From positions 3,100,001 to 3,164,000 of the forward strand of contig OZ242340.1 of NCBI GenBank assembly GCA_965208525.1: 64,000 nt of DNA, written 5' to 3'. The stretch is from VXYL01 sp965208525 (GTDB lineage Bacteria > Pseudomonadota > Gammaproteobacteria > Pseudomonadales > Azotimanducaceae). Under the pieces are notes generated by a model. That model did no database searches. It was not told where the DNA came from and saw only the letters and a program-made list of their open reading frames with translations. Shown here piece after piece: positions 44,675 through 53,228 of the stretch. Made by a program: the position numbers and the translations under genes. Each line of letters opens with the position of its first letter. The stretch's first letter is position 1.

Positions 44675-45988
44675 CTAAGGCCGGGCGCCGGCGGCTAGCG
44701 TTAGCCCAAGCTCGCCGGCGAGCGCTGTGCAGTTTGCCAGCACCGCGTCCCATGTGGGGTGGCTGTTCGGCCGATCGGTCACCGGCAGCACCCCCATCCG
44801 CCGCATGTAGCTCTCGTAGTGTTCGCGGCAGACGGGGCGGGCCAGCTCCTCCAGCACCGCGGCAACGGATTCGTGCGTGGTCTCGCCCTGCAGCATGGTC
44901 TCGCGGGCAGTTTCCGGAGCAAGGAGGATGAGCGCGGGGCGAAGCGCTGCGAGGTCGTGGACATGCCGGACCAAGTCGGGGTACGGATCGGCATTCCCTG
45001 GCAATCGCGTGGTGAGCGCCTGCCATTTGTCGCTGGCAATCTCCACGGGATGGATCGAGCCGAACCGCTCGCCCGCGAGCCCCGCCTGTTCAACGATGGG
45101 CATCATCAGCGGGATGTGCACCACCTCGAACTTCAACCCCGCAACGACCTCCTCGTCAGGCACGGAGCTTTGGTAGTTGTAGATCAACGCCTGCAACAGC
45201 GCATCCCTGCGAATCCGTCCCTTGCGCGTCGGTTGCAGGAAGGGCATTTCGGCGTGGATGTGTTCCTTGAACTCTTGGCCGATCTCCTTCAGCGCCTCGA
45301 TCCGTTCCGTTTCGGGAAGCTGTCGCACCGATTCGTTTGGAATCAGGCGGATGTCCAAGTTTTCGGAGAATCGGGTGGTCAGCCGGTGATAGGCCACCAA
45401 CGCGGTGCCACCCTCAATGGCGAGCGTGGCCCTTGCACTGCGGAAGCGCTCCATCGCCACCAGCGCTCGGCGCACGATCAGGTCCTTCTCTGCTCGGGCC
45501 GGGGAGTGGCAGCGCTCGAAGGTGTGGAAATGCGCGTCGATTTCGCTCCGCACTGGGGGTTCTTGCATGGGTTCCATTGTGCTTCCTTGTTGCCGGCTTG
45601 CCACCGGTCTTCCACTTGGCGTCTCGAACATCGCCTGCACGCCACGCTTGCGGATGAGGCGCCGGCACGGCCGGTCCAGCCGCCACACCGCACCTCCCGC
45701 CTTCTGGCTGTATCCCCGCACCGGCTCCCCCGGCAGGATGCGGTAACCCAGCTTCGGCATCACCTCAGGCACGATCTCGAACACCTTGGCAGCCCCGATG
45801 CCATAGATGCCCTGGCCAACCCGCGTTAGCTCGCCAGACTCGCAGAAATGGCGCAACGCCCGATCACAGGCGTGCGCCGGTGCATGGGACACCAGTTCGG
45901 AACGAAGAATGGCCTTGCGGCCGGCCTCCCGGATCAGCCGTCCGACAACCTCGCACGCGGCCTCGTACTGGGTTCCGACAGATGCCAT
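44675..45988 (-). CDS. Fused AbiEi-like antitoxin and AbiEii-like nucleotidyltransferase
   Basis: A single 437-residue frame. Residues 1-125 look like the AbiEi/DUF6088 antitoxin winged helix (LIREAGRKAILRSELVSHA, LTRVGQGIYGIG, LPGEPVRGYSQKAGGAVWRL). Residues 150-437 look like the AbiEii/DUF1814 nucleotidyltransferase (IEGGTALVAY with GGTAL at 193-197, then RFSENLDIRL at 206-215). In AbiE systems the two are normally separate overlapping genes. An internal ATG at codon 138 (45577) has AGGAAG five bases upstream, so the toxin part may also be made alone. The first motif Asp reads Asn (SENLD), as in some relatives. Confidence 0.83.
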   Translation of the reverse strand: MASVGTQYEAACEVVGRLIREAGRKAILRSELVSHAPAHACDRALRHFCESGELTRVGQGIYGIGAAKVFEIVPEVMPKLGYRILPGEPVRGYSQKAGGAVWRLDRPCRRLIRKRGVQAMFETPSGRPVASRQQGSTMEPMQEPPVRSEIDAHFHTFERCHSPARAEKDLIVRRALVAMERFRSARATLAIEGGTALVAYHRLTTRFSENLDIRLIPNESVRQLPETERIEALKEIGQEFKEHIHAEMPFLQPTRKGRIRRDALLQALIYNYQSSVPDEEVVAGLKFEVVHIPLMMPIVEQAGLAGERFGSIHPVEIASDKWQALTTRLPGNADPYPDLVRHVHDLAALRPALILLAPETARETMLQGETTHESVAAVLEELARPVCREHYESYMRRMGVLPVTDRPNSHPTWDAVLANCTALAGELGLTLAAGARP

Positions 45989-46046
45989 TAGGCAACTCGC
46001 CGTTAGGTGTGTTGAACTAGGGCGCAATCTTACCGAGAGCGCCCCA

Positions 46047-46757
46047 ATGAGCAACGACAACCGCCCGATGATCGCCGTCGTCGAGTTCGAAATCACCGAG
46101 ACCACCACCATGTCCGAGTGGCTCGACGAATGGGAAAAGCGCGCCGAAGACGCCTACGACTTTGAGCCCGAAACCACCGCCTACGAAGCCGCCGTCCACG
46201 TCGAAGACGAAACCCGCGTGCTGGTGTATGAACGCTACGAACGCGGCCTCGCAAGCCTGCAAATCCATATGGAACGCCCATCGCACAAGGTCATCGGCGA
46301 AGCCATGGGCGCCGGCCGCATGATCAAGAACCGCACCCTCGTCAACATCGCCTTCGACGTACCCGACTACGGCTGGTGGTCACGCCCCGACGTCGCCTCT
46401 CCCGCCACCTTGGCCGACCACTCCTTCATCCTCCTCGGCATGAAGTTCGCATCACCAACCCAACGCGCCCAGTTCATCACCATGAGCGCCGAACACGCCC
46501 GCTACTGCGCGGATGCCGAACCGGACACGCTGGTGTACTCCGGCGGCATTGTCGCCGACTTCCCCGACTCCAACCCCTGGGCCGAAGGCGACCTCCTCTT
46601 CGTGATGGCCTGCACCGACGCCGCCGCCGTAGAAAAGCACGCGACGGATCCGAACCACCTCGCCCTGGGCGAAAAACTGCGCAAGGAAGGAGTCGAAATC
46701 ACGATGGCGGAACCGACGCAATACCGCACCACCGGGCGCGGCTTCCTCTGGCGATAG
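46047..46757 (+). CDS. Hypothetical protein with a two-part alpha+beta layout
   Basis: A 236-residue protein starting at ATG 46047 with RPMIAVVEFEITETTTMSEW. The two halves have similar layouts (a beta strand, an amphipathic helix, then Y/F-rich strands), suggesting a duplicated ferredoxin-like or dimeric alpha-beta barrel fold, as in antibiotic-biosynthesis monooxygenases. This is a fold impression, not a motif match. It diverges from the AbiE-like fusion. Confidence 0.6.
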   Translation: MSNDNRPMIAVVEFEITETTTMSEWLDEWEKRAEDAYDFEPETTAYEAAVHVEDETRVLVYERYERGLASLQIHMERPSHKVIGEAMGAGRMIKNRTLVNIAFDVPDYGWWSRPDVASPATLADHSFILLGMKFASPTQRAQFITMSAEHARYCADAEPDTLVYSGGIVADFPDSNPWAEGDLLFVMACTDAAAVEKHATDPNHLALGEKLRKEGVEITMAEPTQYRTTGRGFLWR

Positions 46758-46880
46758 CGCGCCCTGAAGGGCGCGTCGGCAGTTCGCTAGCGCGAACTGC
46801 CGGCCTTCGTGCTCGCGTTCGCTCGCAACTCCGGCTAGCAGCCTTCGCACTTCGCCGCTACGCGGCAAAGTCCGACAGCC
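46758..46880. repeat. Palindromic repeat of the GCAGTTCGC type
   Basis: GCGCGCCCTGAAGGGCGCG and GGCAGTTCGCTAGCGCGAAC (from 46778) are palindromic, followed by a TTCGTGCTCGCGTTCGCTCG run. The same modules sit inside the repeat at 36268 and at 61920-62042. The downstream end abuts the decayed Fic gene. Confidence 0.8.
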
Positions 46881-46881
46881 T

Positions 46882-47368
46882 GATGGCACGCCCGCAAACG
46901 TCCGCTACGTGCCACTCTTCTCGCGAGAACGGCGATTCGAGCTGTTGATCGACCAGGCGGAACACGTCGGGTTCAACCGCTACACGGTGCTGAACCTGCA
47001 CGCATTGCTGGCCGAGAACCTCTTGGCCGACTCGGCTGCCTGGGGACGGTTGCGCGCGGCAACCGTGGACATCGGCGGCTCGACGTACCATCCGCTGGCG
47101 GTTCCGCAACTCATCGAAGAGTGCTTCGAGCAGATACTGCACCGAGGCGCTATCGTCGACACGATCGCCGAGGCGGTCCGTACCCGATTAGACAAAAAAG
47201 GGCGCCCATGCACACGTCGTCCGTCGTGCAGCGGCGCTCCCGCCAGCGGATGCGGCCCGCTTTGTCGAGATCGTCGAAGCAGACCTCTCGAACCTGCACG
47301 AAGGCAACATCGCCCGCGCCCGGGTCAACCCATGGGAGTTCGACGCTTGGCGGGCCCAGTGGCGGTGA
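46882..47368 (+). pseudogene. Decayed Fic/DOC family gene
   Basis: The first part reads VPLFSRERRFELLIDQAEHV, GFNRYTVLNLHALLAENLLA, VDIGGSTYHPLAVPQLIEEC and FEQILHRGA, typical of the N-terminal part of Fic proteins. Around an A6 run near 47190-47200 the frame shifts, and another frame continues with RFVEIVEADLSNLHEGNIAR then VNPWEFDAWRAQWR to the stop at 47366. The catalytic HPFxxGNGR loop is absent, apparently deleted. Fic proteins transfer AMP or similar groups to proteins. A repeat abuts the broken 5' end. Confidence 0.85.
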
Positions 47369-47396
47369 AGGCGTCGACGAAGTCGTCGTCTTGCGA

Positions 47397-48263
47397 CTAC
47401 GTCGTCGCGGCCTCGCCCGCGATCACCTCTTCCTGATCCGTAGGCACGTAGAAGTACGAGCCCGGCATGAAGTCGTAGCCCAAATCGCCCAAAAGCCGCC
47501 TTTGTCGCGGCGTGCAACGCTGGGCCACGTCGGGAATCGCGCCGTAGTCGTAGCAGCGGACCCAGAGTTGGCAGTAGTTGTAGAGGAGCACCTTGCGGGC
47601 GGTGTTCGATTCGTTGCGGGAGGGGCCGTGCCAGAGGGCGTGGGGGAAGAGGTAGACGTCGCCGGCGTTGCCCATGAGTTGGGCGGCGCCGGGGGAGTAG
47701 GGGGTGATCGGTTCTGTGCGTTCGCCGGGGAGGGGGATGGGGCGCATGTGGCTGCCGGGGAAGACGGTCAGGTTGCCGCGGTCTTTCTCCGTCACGTCGG
47801 TTAGGAGGTACATGGCCTTCATGGCGATGGGCGGGCTCGATTCGCTCACGCGGGTGAGGCGCAGGGATTCGCCGCCGTCGGTGTGGGTGTAGCCGGGGAA
47901 CTTCGGCGACGGGGGGCGGACGATGGCCTGGCTCATGCTGAAGAGGATGTTCGGGCCCATGATGTCGACGATGTAGTCGAACACGGGGGAGCGGTCCATC
48001 AGGTCGATGAAGGATTGATCGTAGGTGAGGAGTTCGCGGCGGTCCATGAAGCCGCTTGGGTCTTGGTCGGGCGTCTGGTCCATCCACGAGTAGTGGCCGA
48101 TGGGCAGGTCCGGCTTGCGGTCCGGCTCGTAGCCGGGCAGCTTGCGCACGCGGTCCATCTCGTCTGAGTAATGCTGCACTTGGTCCGCATCCAGCACGCC
48201 CTTGAGGTGCAGGTAGCCGTCCACCTGCCATTGCCGGCGCTGTTCGGCGGTCAGTGTCTGCAT
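47397..48263 (-). CDS. Phytanoyl-CoA dioxygenase (PhyH) family protein
   Basis: A 288-residue predicted Fe(II)/2-oxoglutarate oxygenase. Iron ligands are H127-x-D129 (GYTHTDGGES) and distal H212 (ALWHGPSRNES), with R223 (TARKVLL) placed to bind 2-oxoglutarate. The N-terminal half has LTAEQRRQWQVDGYLHLKGV, the usual family start. It starts at ATG 48263 and lies downstream of the amidohydrolase on the same strand, with a 40-base gap, so the pair is probably one operon acting on related compounds. Confidence 0.93.
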   Translation of the reverse strand: MQTLTAEQRRQWQVDGYLHLKGVLDADQVQHYSDEMDRVRKLPGYEPDRKPDLPIGHYSWMDQTPDQDPSGFMDRRELLTYDQSFIDLMDRSPVFDYIVDIMGPNILFSMSQAIVRPPSPKFPGYTHTDGGESLRLTRVSESSPPIAMKAMYLLTDVTEKDRGNLTVFPGSHMRPIPLPGERTEPITPYSPGAAQLMGNAGDVYLFPHALWHGPSRNESNTARKVLLYNYCQLWVRCYDYGAIPDVAQRCTPRQRRLLGDLGYDFMPGSYFYVPTDQEEVIAGEAATT

Positions 48264-48303
48264 GGTCGTTTCCCTCCTCGTGGCTTGGCTTCCTTGGTCT
48301 AGA

Positions 48304-49467
48304 TCAGATGCCGTACAGAGCCTTCACGTTGTCGTGGGTGATCTTGGTGCGGTCGGCTTCCGGCACGCCCTCGAAGATCTCGTCGATCACCTGCGTCGAG
48401 CAGGGCCAGGTGGAGTCGACGTGTGGGTAGTCCGAGCCCCACATCAGGTTGTCGACGCCAATGAGTTCGCGGGTGAGCACTGCCGGGCGGTCGTCCTCGA
48501 TTGTGGCGTAGAACTGCCGTAGCCAGACGTCGTGCGGGCGCTCGCCGGTGTAGTCCGTGTTGCGGAAGCGGTGCTCGCGGAAAATGCCTTGATCCACCCG
48601 GTCGAGCCAGTGGGCGATCCAGCCGGCGTTGAACTCGCCCACGACCCATTTCATGGTGGGGTGGCGCTCGGCGGGGCCGCGGCACATGAGATCCACCAAG
48701 GTGCGCTGGATGGTGGTGGCGGAAGCCGCGTAGTCGGCGGTTTCGTCGCGGCCGAGCTTGCTCGGGCGGTATTGCGGCGGCACGTAGGCATTGGTGCCGA
48801 CGTGCATGGAGAGCGGAAAGTTGGCCTCGGCGGCGCGGGCCCAGAGCGGGTCGTAGATTTCGTCGCGGTAGGGCGCATCCACGGGCGCGGTGCAGGGGAT
48901 GCAGCCGCCCTTGAAGCCTTTCTTGATCACGCGGTCGAGTTCTTCCACCGCGGCTTCGGGGTCTTGCACCGGGATGGCGGCAAGACCGAACAGGCGTCCG
49001 TTGGAGGCATTGGCGTAGTCGTGCAGCCAGTCGTTGTAGTTCTTCTGGCAGGCGACAAGGAGCTCGGTGTTCTCGAAGCTGAAGAGGCCAAAGAAGCCCG
49101 GATAGAGAAACTCGGCACTCACGCCGTCGTGGTCCTGGTCGTCGGCGCGCATGGCGCCGTCGCGGATGCCGGCGCGCAGGCCGTCGTAGCCCTTGGCGAG
49201 GATGCGCTTGGCCTCGTCGTCGGTCATGTCGTCCACTTCCGGCTTGTGGCCGCGTCGTCGCTGCACGGTGATGCCCTCGCGCAGGCGCATGCCGGCGAAG
49301 CCCATGCGGCGGCGAATGCCGCGGGGACCCTTGGAAGGAATCACGATGGCGTCGTGAACGGTGCCGGCGCCGGTGACCCTCGGCGCGTCGTCGCCGAAGC
49401 GTTCGGCGAGGCCGATGAACACGTCCTCGGACTCCACCACATGCGAATCTGCGGAAATCGGCTTCAT
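48304..49467 (-). CDS. Amidohydrolase family 2 (ACMSD-like) metal enzyme
   Basis: A 387-residue TIM-barrel amidohydrolase. It begins with ISADSHVVESEDVFIGLAER (first metal-site motif with Asp and His). Later motifs are AVLTRELIGVDNLMWGSDYP, with the active-site Asp in GSDYPH, and VGEFNAGWIAHWLDRVDQG. The family includes decarboxylases and hydrolases of aromatic and lactone compounds; the substrate is unknown. I chose ATG 49467 because GGGGAG lies seven bases upstream; a GTG two codons earlier is in frame. It is probably co-transcribed with the dioxygenase downstream. Confidence 0.92.
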   Translation of the reverse strand: MKPISADSHVVESEDVFIGLAERFGDDAPRVTGAGTVHDAIVIPSKGPRGIRRRMGFAGMRLREGITVQRRRGHKPEVDDMTDDEAKRILAKGYDGLRAGIRDGAMRADDQDHDGVSAEFLYPGFFGLFSFENTELLVACQKNYNDWLHDYANASNGRLFGLAAIPVQDPEAAVEELDRVIKKGFKGGCIPCTAPVDAPYRDEIYDPLWARAAEANFPLSMHVGTNAYVPPQYRPSKLGRDETADYAASATTIQRTLVDLMCRGPAERHPTMKWVVGEFNAGWIAHWLDRVDQGIFREHRFRNTDYTGERPHDVWLRQFYATIEDDRPAVLTRELIGVDNLMWGSDYPHVDSTWPCSTQVIDEIFEGVPEADRTKITHDNVKALYGI

Positions 49468-49659
49468 GCCCACACTCCCCTTTGTGCTGCATCGCGTGCC
49501 AACTGATTACTTTCGCGCAAATCGCGCCACGATGGAAGTGGGGTGTTCGGCAGGCTGAGGCTGGAATGCGCCGAGCGTGGTGGGCCGAAGCCTCGCCCTT
49601 CCTCCACAGAGTGCCGGTAGGATTGCGCTTGGCGGCGCGGGCTTTGCAGGGCGGAACGA

Positions 49660-51273
49660 ATGACAGGGATCGGGCGTGAGGCGCTGTTCGACGACGAGCG
49701 GATGTCGAGCTATCTGCGCGACGGCTACGTGGTGCTCGCGCCGGATGAGTTGCCGGCGTCGTTCCACGAAGAGATGTTCGAAGCCGCGTGTGCCGTTCAC
49801 GACGATGCCCGGGCGATTGGCGGTGACTCGAACCACTTGCAGGTGATCGGCGACAACCTGCGTGCACGCATTCCGGCGCTGGATCGTTTGCTTGCGTGCG
49901 ACACGGTGCAAGGTGCGCTGACGAGCGTGCTGGGTGAGGGATTCGTGCTGCATCCGCACCACTTCGTGCATGAGGCGACGCCGAACGACCAGAGCTTCCA
50001 CCAGGACGGCAACCTGCCGTGGAACGAGCGGGCGCACTACCGCACCCATCGGCCCAACTGGGCCATGCTGTTCTACTACCCACAGCAGGTGACGGAGGAG
50101 AGCGGGCCGACCGAGGTGCTGCCGGGGACGCAGTATTGGACCACCGACTTCGAGCTCGAGGACGGCACTTGGCACCGGGGAGATGCGGCGGACAAGACGC
50201 TGCGGCGCGACGAACTGGCCAATGCGGACCTGGCGGCACGAGACCGACGCATTGGGCAGGTGGTGGACTTGCTCGGAGTCCCGGGCCTCGAACGCCGGAG
50301 GCTGACGGTGGAGGCGGGCAGCTTGGTGCTCGCGAACTACGACCTCTTCCATCGCGGCACACGCGCCTCGGCGGCAGCGTCGCGCAGGTTCATGTACAAG
50401 TTCTACTACTTCCGCACCGAGGAGCCGCGCGAGGCGTCGTGGCGGAATGGGTCCGCTTCACCGATTGCGGGGGCGGCGGCGAGCCCGGTGGATGGCGTTG
50501 TCGAGTCCATCTGGGAGTGGCTGCGCGGTGGTGGGGGCGAATGTCGGACTCGGGTGTCGTCCGAAGACCCCGCTAGCGGGGTTGAGAACGCGGCAGCCGA
50601 GAACGAGCGCGTGCAGTTCGCCTATGAACTTGGATTGCAGGCGCGAGACGATCACTCGCTGTTGCCGGAGCTAGAGCGGCTGCTCACTACCGGGCCGGAG
50701 TCCGTGCGACGAGCGATGGGATATGCGCTTGGCGTGGCCGGCCCAGCCGCCGAGGGAGTCGTGCTTCGCGCCTTGAAGCACAACGATGCACGGCTTCGCA
50801 GGGTAGCGTGCCTCGCCGCGGCAGAAGGGCGCTTCGAATCCGAGGGCGTCCTGGCAAGACTGTTTCACTGCTTGGAGAGCGACCCCGACGACCTCGTGCG
50901 CTCGAACGCTGCCTATTCGCTTGGCAACATCGCGCGAGTCGAGCCGGAGCGGGTTCCGGCTGCGCGGCTTTTGGCGCGGCTGGAGCCTGGTGTGGAACCG
51001 GACAATTCCAACAATGGCGGCATGACCCGTTCTACCGTGCGGGAAAGCATTGCCTACGCGCTCAACAATGTCCGTCTCGATGCGGCGGACCTGGATCGCT
51101 TGGCGGAGCTTGGCCTCGCCGACCACGATCGCTACGTTCGCGGCCTTGCCATCACCGCCTTGGAGCGCCATGTGGGAGCCTGTCCCGGCGATTGGGTGCA
51201 ACGCTTCGTGATGCACTTGTCCGCCTCGCGGTTCAGCGAGCGCCCGCCGAGACCGGCCTTGGCGAGCGGGTGA
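49660..51273 (+). CDS. PhyH-type dioxygenase fused to HEAT-like repeats
   Basis: A 537-residue protein. Residues 1-260 form a PhyH domain with H114-x-D116 (SFHQDGNLP), distal H231 (LFHRGTRAS) and a following Arg-rich strand. Residues 310-530 are tandem helical HEAT-like repeats (LLTTGPESVRRAMGYALGVA, ALKHNDARLRRVACLAAAEG, DPDDLVRSNAAYSLGNIARV). HEAT arrays usually bind proteins, so the oxygenase may act on or be held by a partner protein. A second gene with the same architecture lies at 55708-57330. The stop overlaps the methyltransferase start region. Confidence 0.92.
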   Translation: MTGIGREALFDDERMSSYLRDGYVVLAPDELPASFHEEMFEAACAVHDDARAIGGDSNHLQVIGDNLRARIPALDRLLACDTVQGALTSVLGEGFVLHPHHFVHEATPNDQSFHQDGNLPWNERAHYRTHRPNWAMLFYYPQQVTEESGPTEVLPGTQYWTTDFELEDGTWHRGDAADKTLRRDELANADLAARDRRIGQVVDLLGVPGLERRRLTVEAGSLVLANYDLFHRGTRASAAASRRFMYKFYYFRTEEPREASWRNGSASPIAGAAASPVDGVVESIWEWLRGGGGECRTRVSSEDPASGVENAAAENERVQFAYELGLQARDDHSLLPELERLLTTGPESVRRAMGYALGVAGPAAEGVVLRALKHNDARLRRVACLAAAEGRFESEGVLARLFHCLESDPDDLVRSNAAYSLGNIARVEPERVPAARLLARLEPGVEPDNSNNGGMTRSTVRESIAYALNNVRLDAADLDRLAELGLADHDRYVRGLAITALERHVGACPGDWVQRFVMHLSASRFSERPPRPALASG

Positions 51274-51274
51274 C

Positions 51275-52060
51275 TTGCTCACCAGTCTGCAGAACGCCCG
51301 CGTCAAGCACGTCGTGCGGCTGCGGCAGCGACGGGCGCGGGAACGGGAAGGGCGGTTCGTGGTGGAGGGCCGGCGCGAGCTCGAGCGGGCGTTCGATGCG
51401 GGCGCCGCCATTGAGGCGGTTTTCCATTGCGACGCATTGCACCGAGGCGCGCCCGAACGCGACCTGATTCGTCGTCTCGGCAGGGCGGACATAGAGCTTG
51501 TTGCCACGAGCGCTGAGGCGTTTCGGAAGATGTCCTATCGGCAGGGGCCGGACGGCGTACTCGGCGTCGCTCTATCGCCGCCACTCGGTCTCGACCGTCT
51601 TGGCGATTCGAGCGACAGCCTTTGGCTCGTGGTGGAGGGAATCGAAAAGCCCGGCAATCTCGGCGCGATGTTGCGGTCCGCCGACGCTGCGGGCGCCGGC
51701 GTCATCGTCGCGGACCCGAAGACAGATGTGTTCAACCCCAACGTGATCCGCGCAAGCATCGGAACGCTGTTCACGGTTCCGCTGGCGGTGGCGACGGGGG
51801 ATGAAGTGCGAGGTTGGCTGCAAGCACGCGCTATCAGCCCCGTCACTGCCACTCCCGAAGCGAACGTGCCCTACACCGAAGCGGACTTGACGGGGGACAT
51901 TGCATTCGTCATCGGCACCGAGCACACCGGCGTAAGCCCCGCTTGGCGCAGCGCCGGTTCGGCGTCCCTTTCCATCCCCATGTCAGGCGACGCCGACTCG
52001 GTGAACGCGGCGATGGCCGCGACCATTCTCCTGTTCGAAGCCCGCCGCCAACGCATCTGA
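51275..52060 (+). CDS. TrmH/SpoU-family RNA 2'-O-methyltransferase
   Basis: A 261-residue SPOUT-fold methyltransferase acting on tRNA or rRNA ribose with S-adenosylmethionine. An N-terminal substrate-binding domain (NARVKHVVRLRQRRAREREG) is followed by motif 1 VEGIEKPGNLGAMLRSADAA, motif 2 IGTEHTGVSPAW and motif 3 SIPMSGDADSVNAAMAATIL, the knotted cofactor-binding region. It starts at TTG 51275, one base after the preceding stop, so it is translationally coupled to the dioxygenase-HEAT gene, an unusual pairing. Confidence 0.93.
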   Translation: MLTSLQNARVKHVVRLRQRRAREREGRFVVEGRRELERAFDAGAAIEAVFHCDALHRGAPERDLIRRLGRADIELVATSAEAFRKMSYRQGPDGVLGVALSPPLGLDRLGDSSDSLWLVVEGIEKPGNLGAMLRSADAAGAGVIVADPKTDVFNPNVIRASIGTLFTVPLAVATGDEVRGWLQARAISPVTATPEANVPYTEADLTGDIAFVIGTEHTGVSPAWRSAGSASLSIPMSGDADSVNAAMAATILLFEARRQRI

Positions 52061-52145
52061 CAGGACCTTCGAGCGAAGGCACAGTGCCTTGGCCTAAGGA
52101 CCCCATCTTTCCTGTTTGGCGCACTAGCGCGTGAACAAGGCAGTC

Positions 52146-52279
52146 CCTTTGGAGGGAAGGCATTCTGCCAACGCGCCCGAAGGGCGCGCCCCTAGCGCCG
52201 ACAGGCGCTTTCTCACTGCAAGTCGCGGTCGGCGCGCCAGAGGGCGCGCAGGGAAGGCAGAATGCCTTCCCTCCAAAGG
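52146..52279. repeat. Palindromic intergenic repeat 5, perfect 24-bp arms
   Basis: The arms 52146-52169 and 52256-52279 are exactly complementary over 24 bases (beginning CCTTTGGAGGGAAGGCATTC). The 86-base centre has GCGCCCGAAGGGCGC and other GC palindromes. It is the best-preserved member of the family and fills the gap between the converging methyltransferase and ThuA genes. Confidence 0.95.
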
Positions 52280-52316
52280 CCCGTCACAAGTCCGACAGGC
52301 TGCTAGCGACGAATCT

Positions 52317-53120
52317 TCAGGCGGCTGCGCCCCAGCGCACCGCGTTGTCGAGGATGGTGTTGAAGGCTTCGGTTTCCCACGAGCCGCGGAAGACCATTGG
52401 CGTCTTGCCGCCGGCGCCGACGCTTTCGTCCACCAAGGGCTGGCCGTTGGTCTCCGGCGAATGGCAATGGCCGAGGGCGACATACACCACCGCACCCTTG
52501 CCGACGGTTCGCTCCAGACCCAGCACGCGCGTCTTGCCGTCTTCGCGCACGGACGTGTCCTCGTCATAGACGAAGCCGAATCCCGGCGGCGATGGGTCCT
52601 TGGGCAGTTCCGTCGTGAGCAGCGTTTGGCTTGCCCCCACCGGTTCGACGAGATAGAGCTCGTCCGAGGTCTCGAAGTTGGCTGGCAATCCGGCAGTGAT
52701 GGGGTGCTCTGCCTGCACCTCAACCTTGAACTTGCTGAGCGGCGGGTGGTTCAGGAAGAACGCTCCCAAGGCATCGTGATGCGCGAGGCGCACCATGCGT
52801 CGGCGTCGGCTGCCCTCGATGCGGGCGGCGCGGCCGCCGCTGGTGCCGTGCAGCGCAAACCAGCGCCCACCGTCGGCCATCCACTGCTCCATCTCCTGGC
52901 ACTGGGCGTCGTTGGGGTAGGGCCCCGCGACGTAGGTCACGAGGAGGTTGACCCCGTGAAGCCGCTCGCCGATGTCCGCAAAGTCATTGGCGACGGTGGT
53001 TTGGTAGCCCCCGTCGTAGAGCTTCTGCAGGAGCGTGATGCGGGCAAAGTCCATGTCGTGCCCCGCAGTGGAGCCGATCGGAAATCCCCCGACGATGAGA
53101 TGCGCTCGCATGGACGCCAT
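52317..53120 (-). CDS. ThuA-domain protein
   Basis: A 267-residue ThuA/trehalose-utilisation-like protein with a class I glutamine amidotransferase-like fold (RAHLIVGGFPIGSTAGHDMD, LLVTYVAGPYPNDAQCQEME, WFALHGTSGGRA, VYVALGHCHSPETNG, NTILDNAVRWGA). The domain usually acts on sugars or their derivatives, though its chemistry is not settled. ATG 53120 has GGAGGGG four bases upstream. It diverges from the LLM oxidoreductase at 53229, the two starts being 108 bases apart. Confidence 0.9.
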   Translation of the reverse strand: MASMRAHLIVGGFPIGSTAGHDMDFARITLLQKLYDGGYQTTVANDFADIGERLHGVNLLVTYVAGPYPNDAQCQEMEQWMADGGRWFALHGTSGGRAARIEGSRRRRMVRLAHHDALGAFFLNHPPLSKFKVEVQAEHPITAGLPANFETSDELYLVEPVGASQTLLTTELPKDPSPPGFGFVYDEDTSVREDGKTRVLGLERTVGKGAVVYVALGHCHSPETNGQPLVDESVGAGGKTPMVFRGSWETEAFNTILDNAVRWGAAA

Positions 53121-53228
53121 ATTCCCCTCCGTGTGCGGGCGGGGCCCGCAAAATGTGCCCCATAGTGTTGCAAAGCGAGGTGGCACGATGCAACGTGGGC
53201 TTTTGCGACTTAGGAGCGGCGGAGCAAC

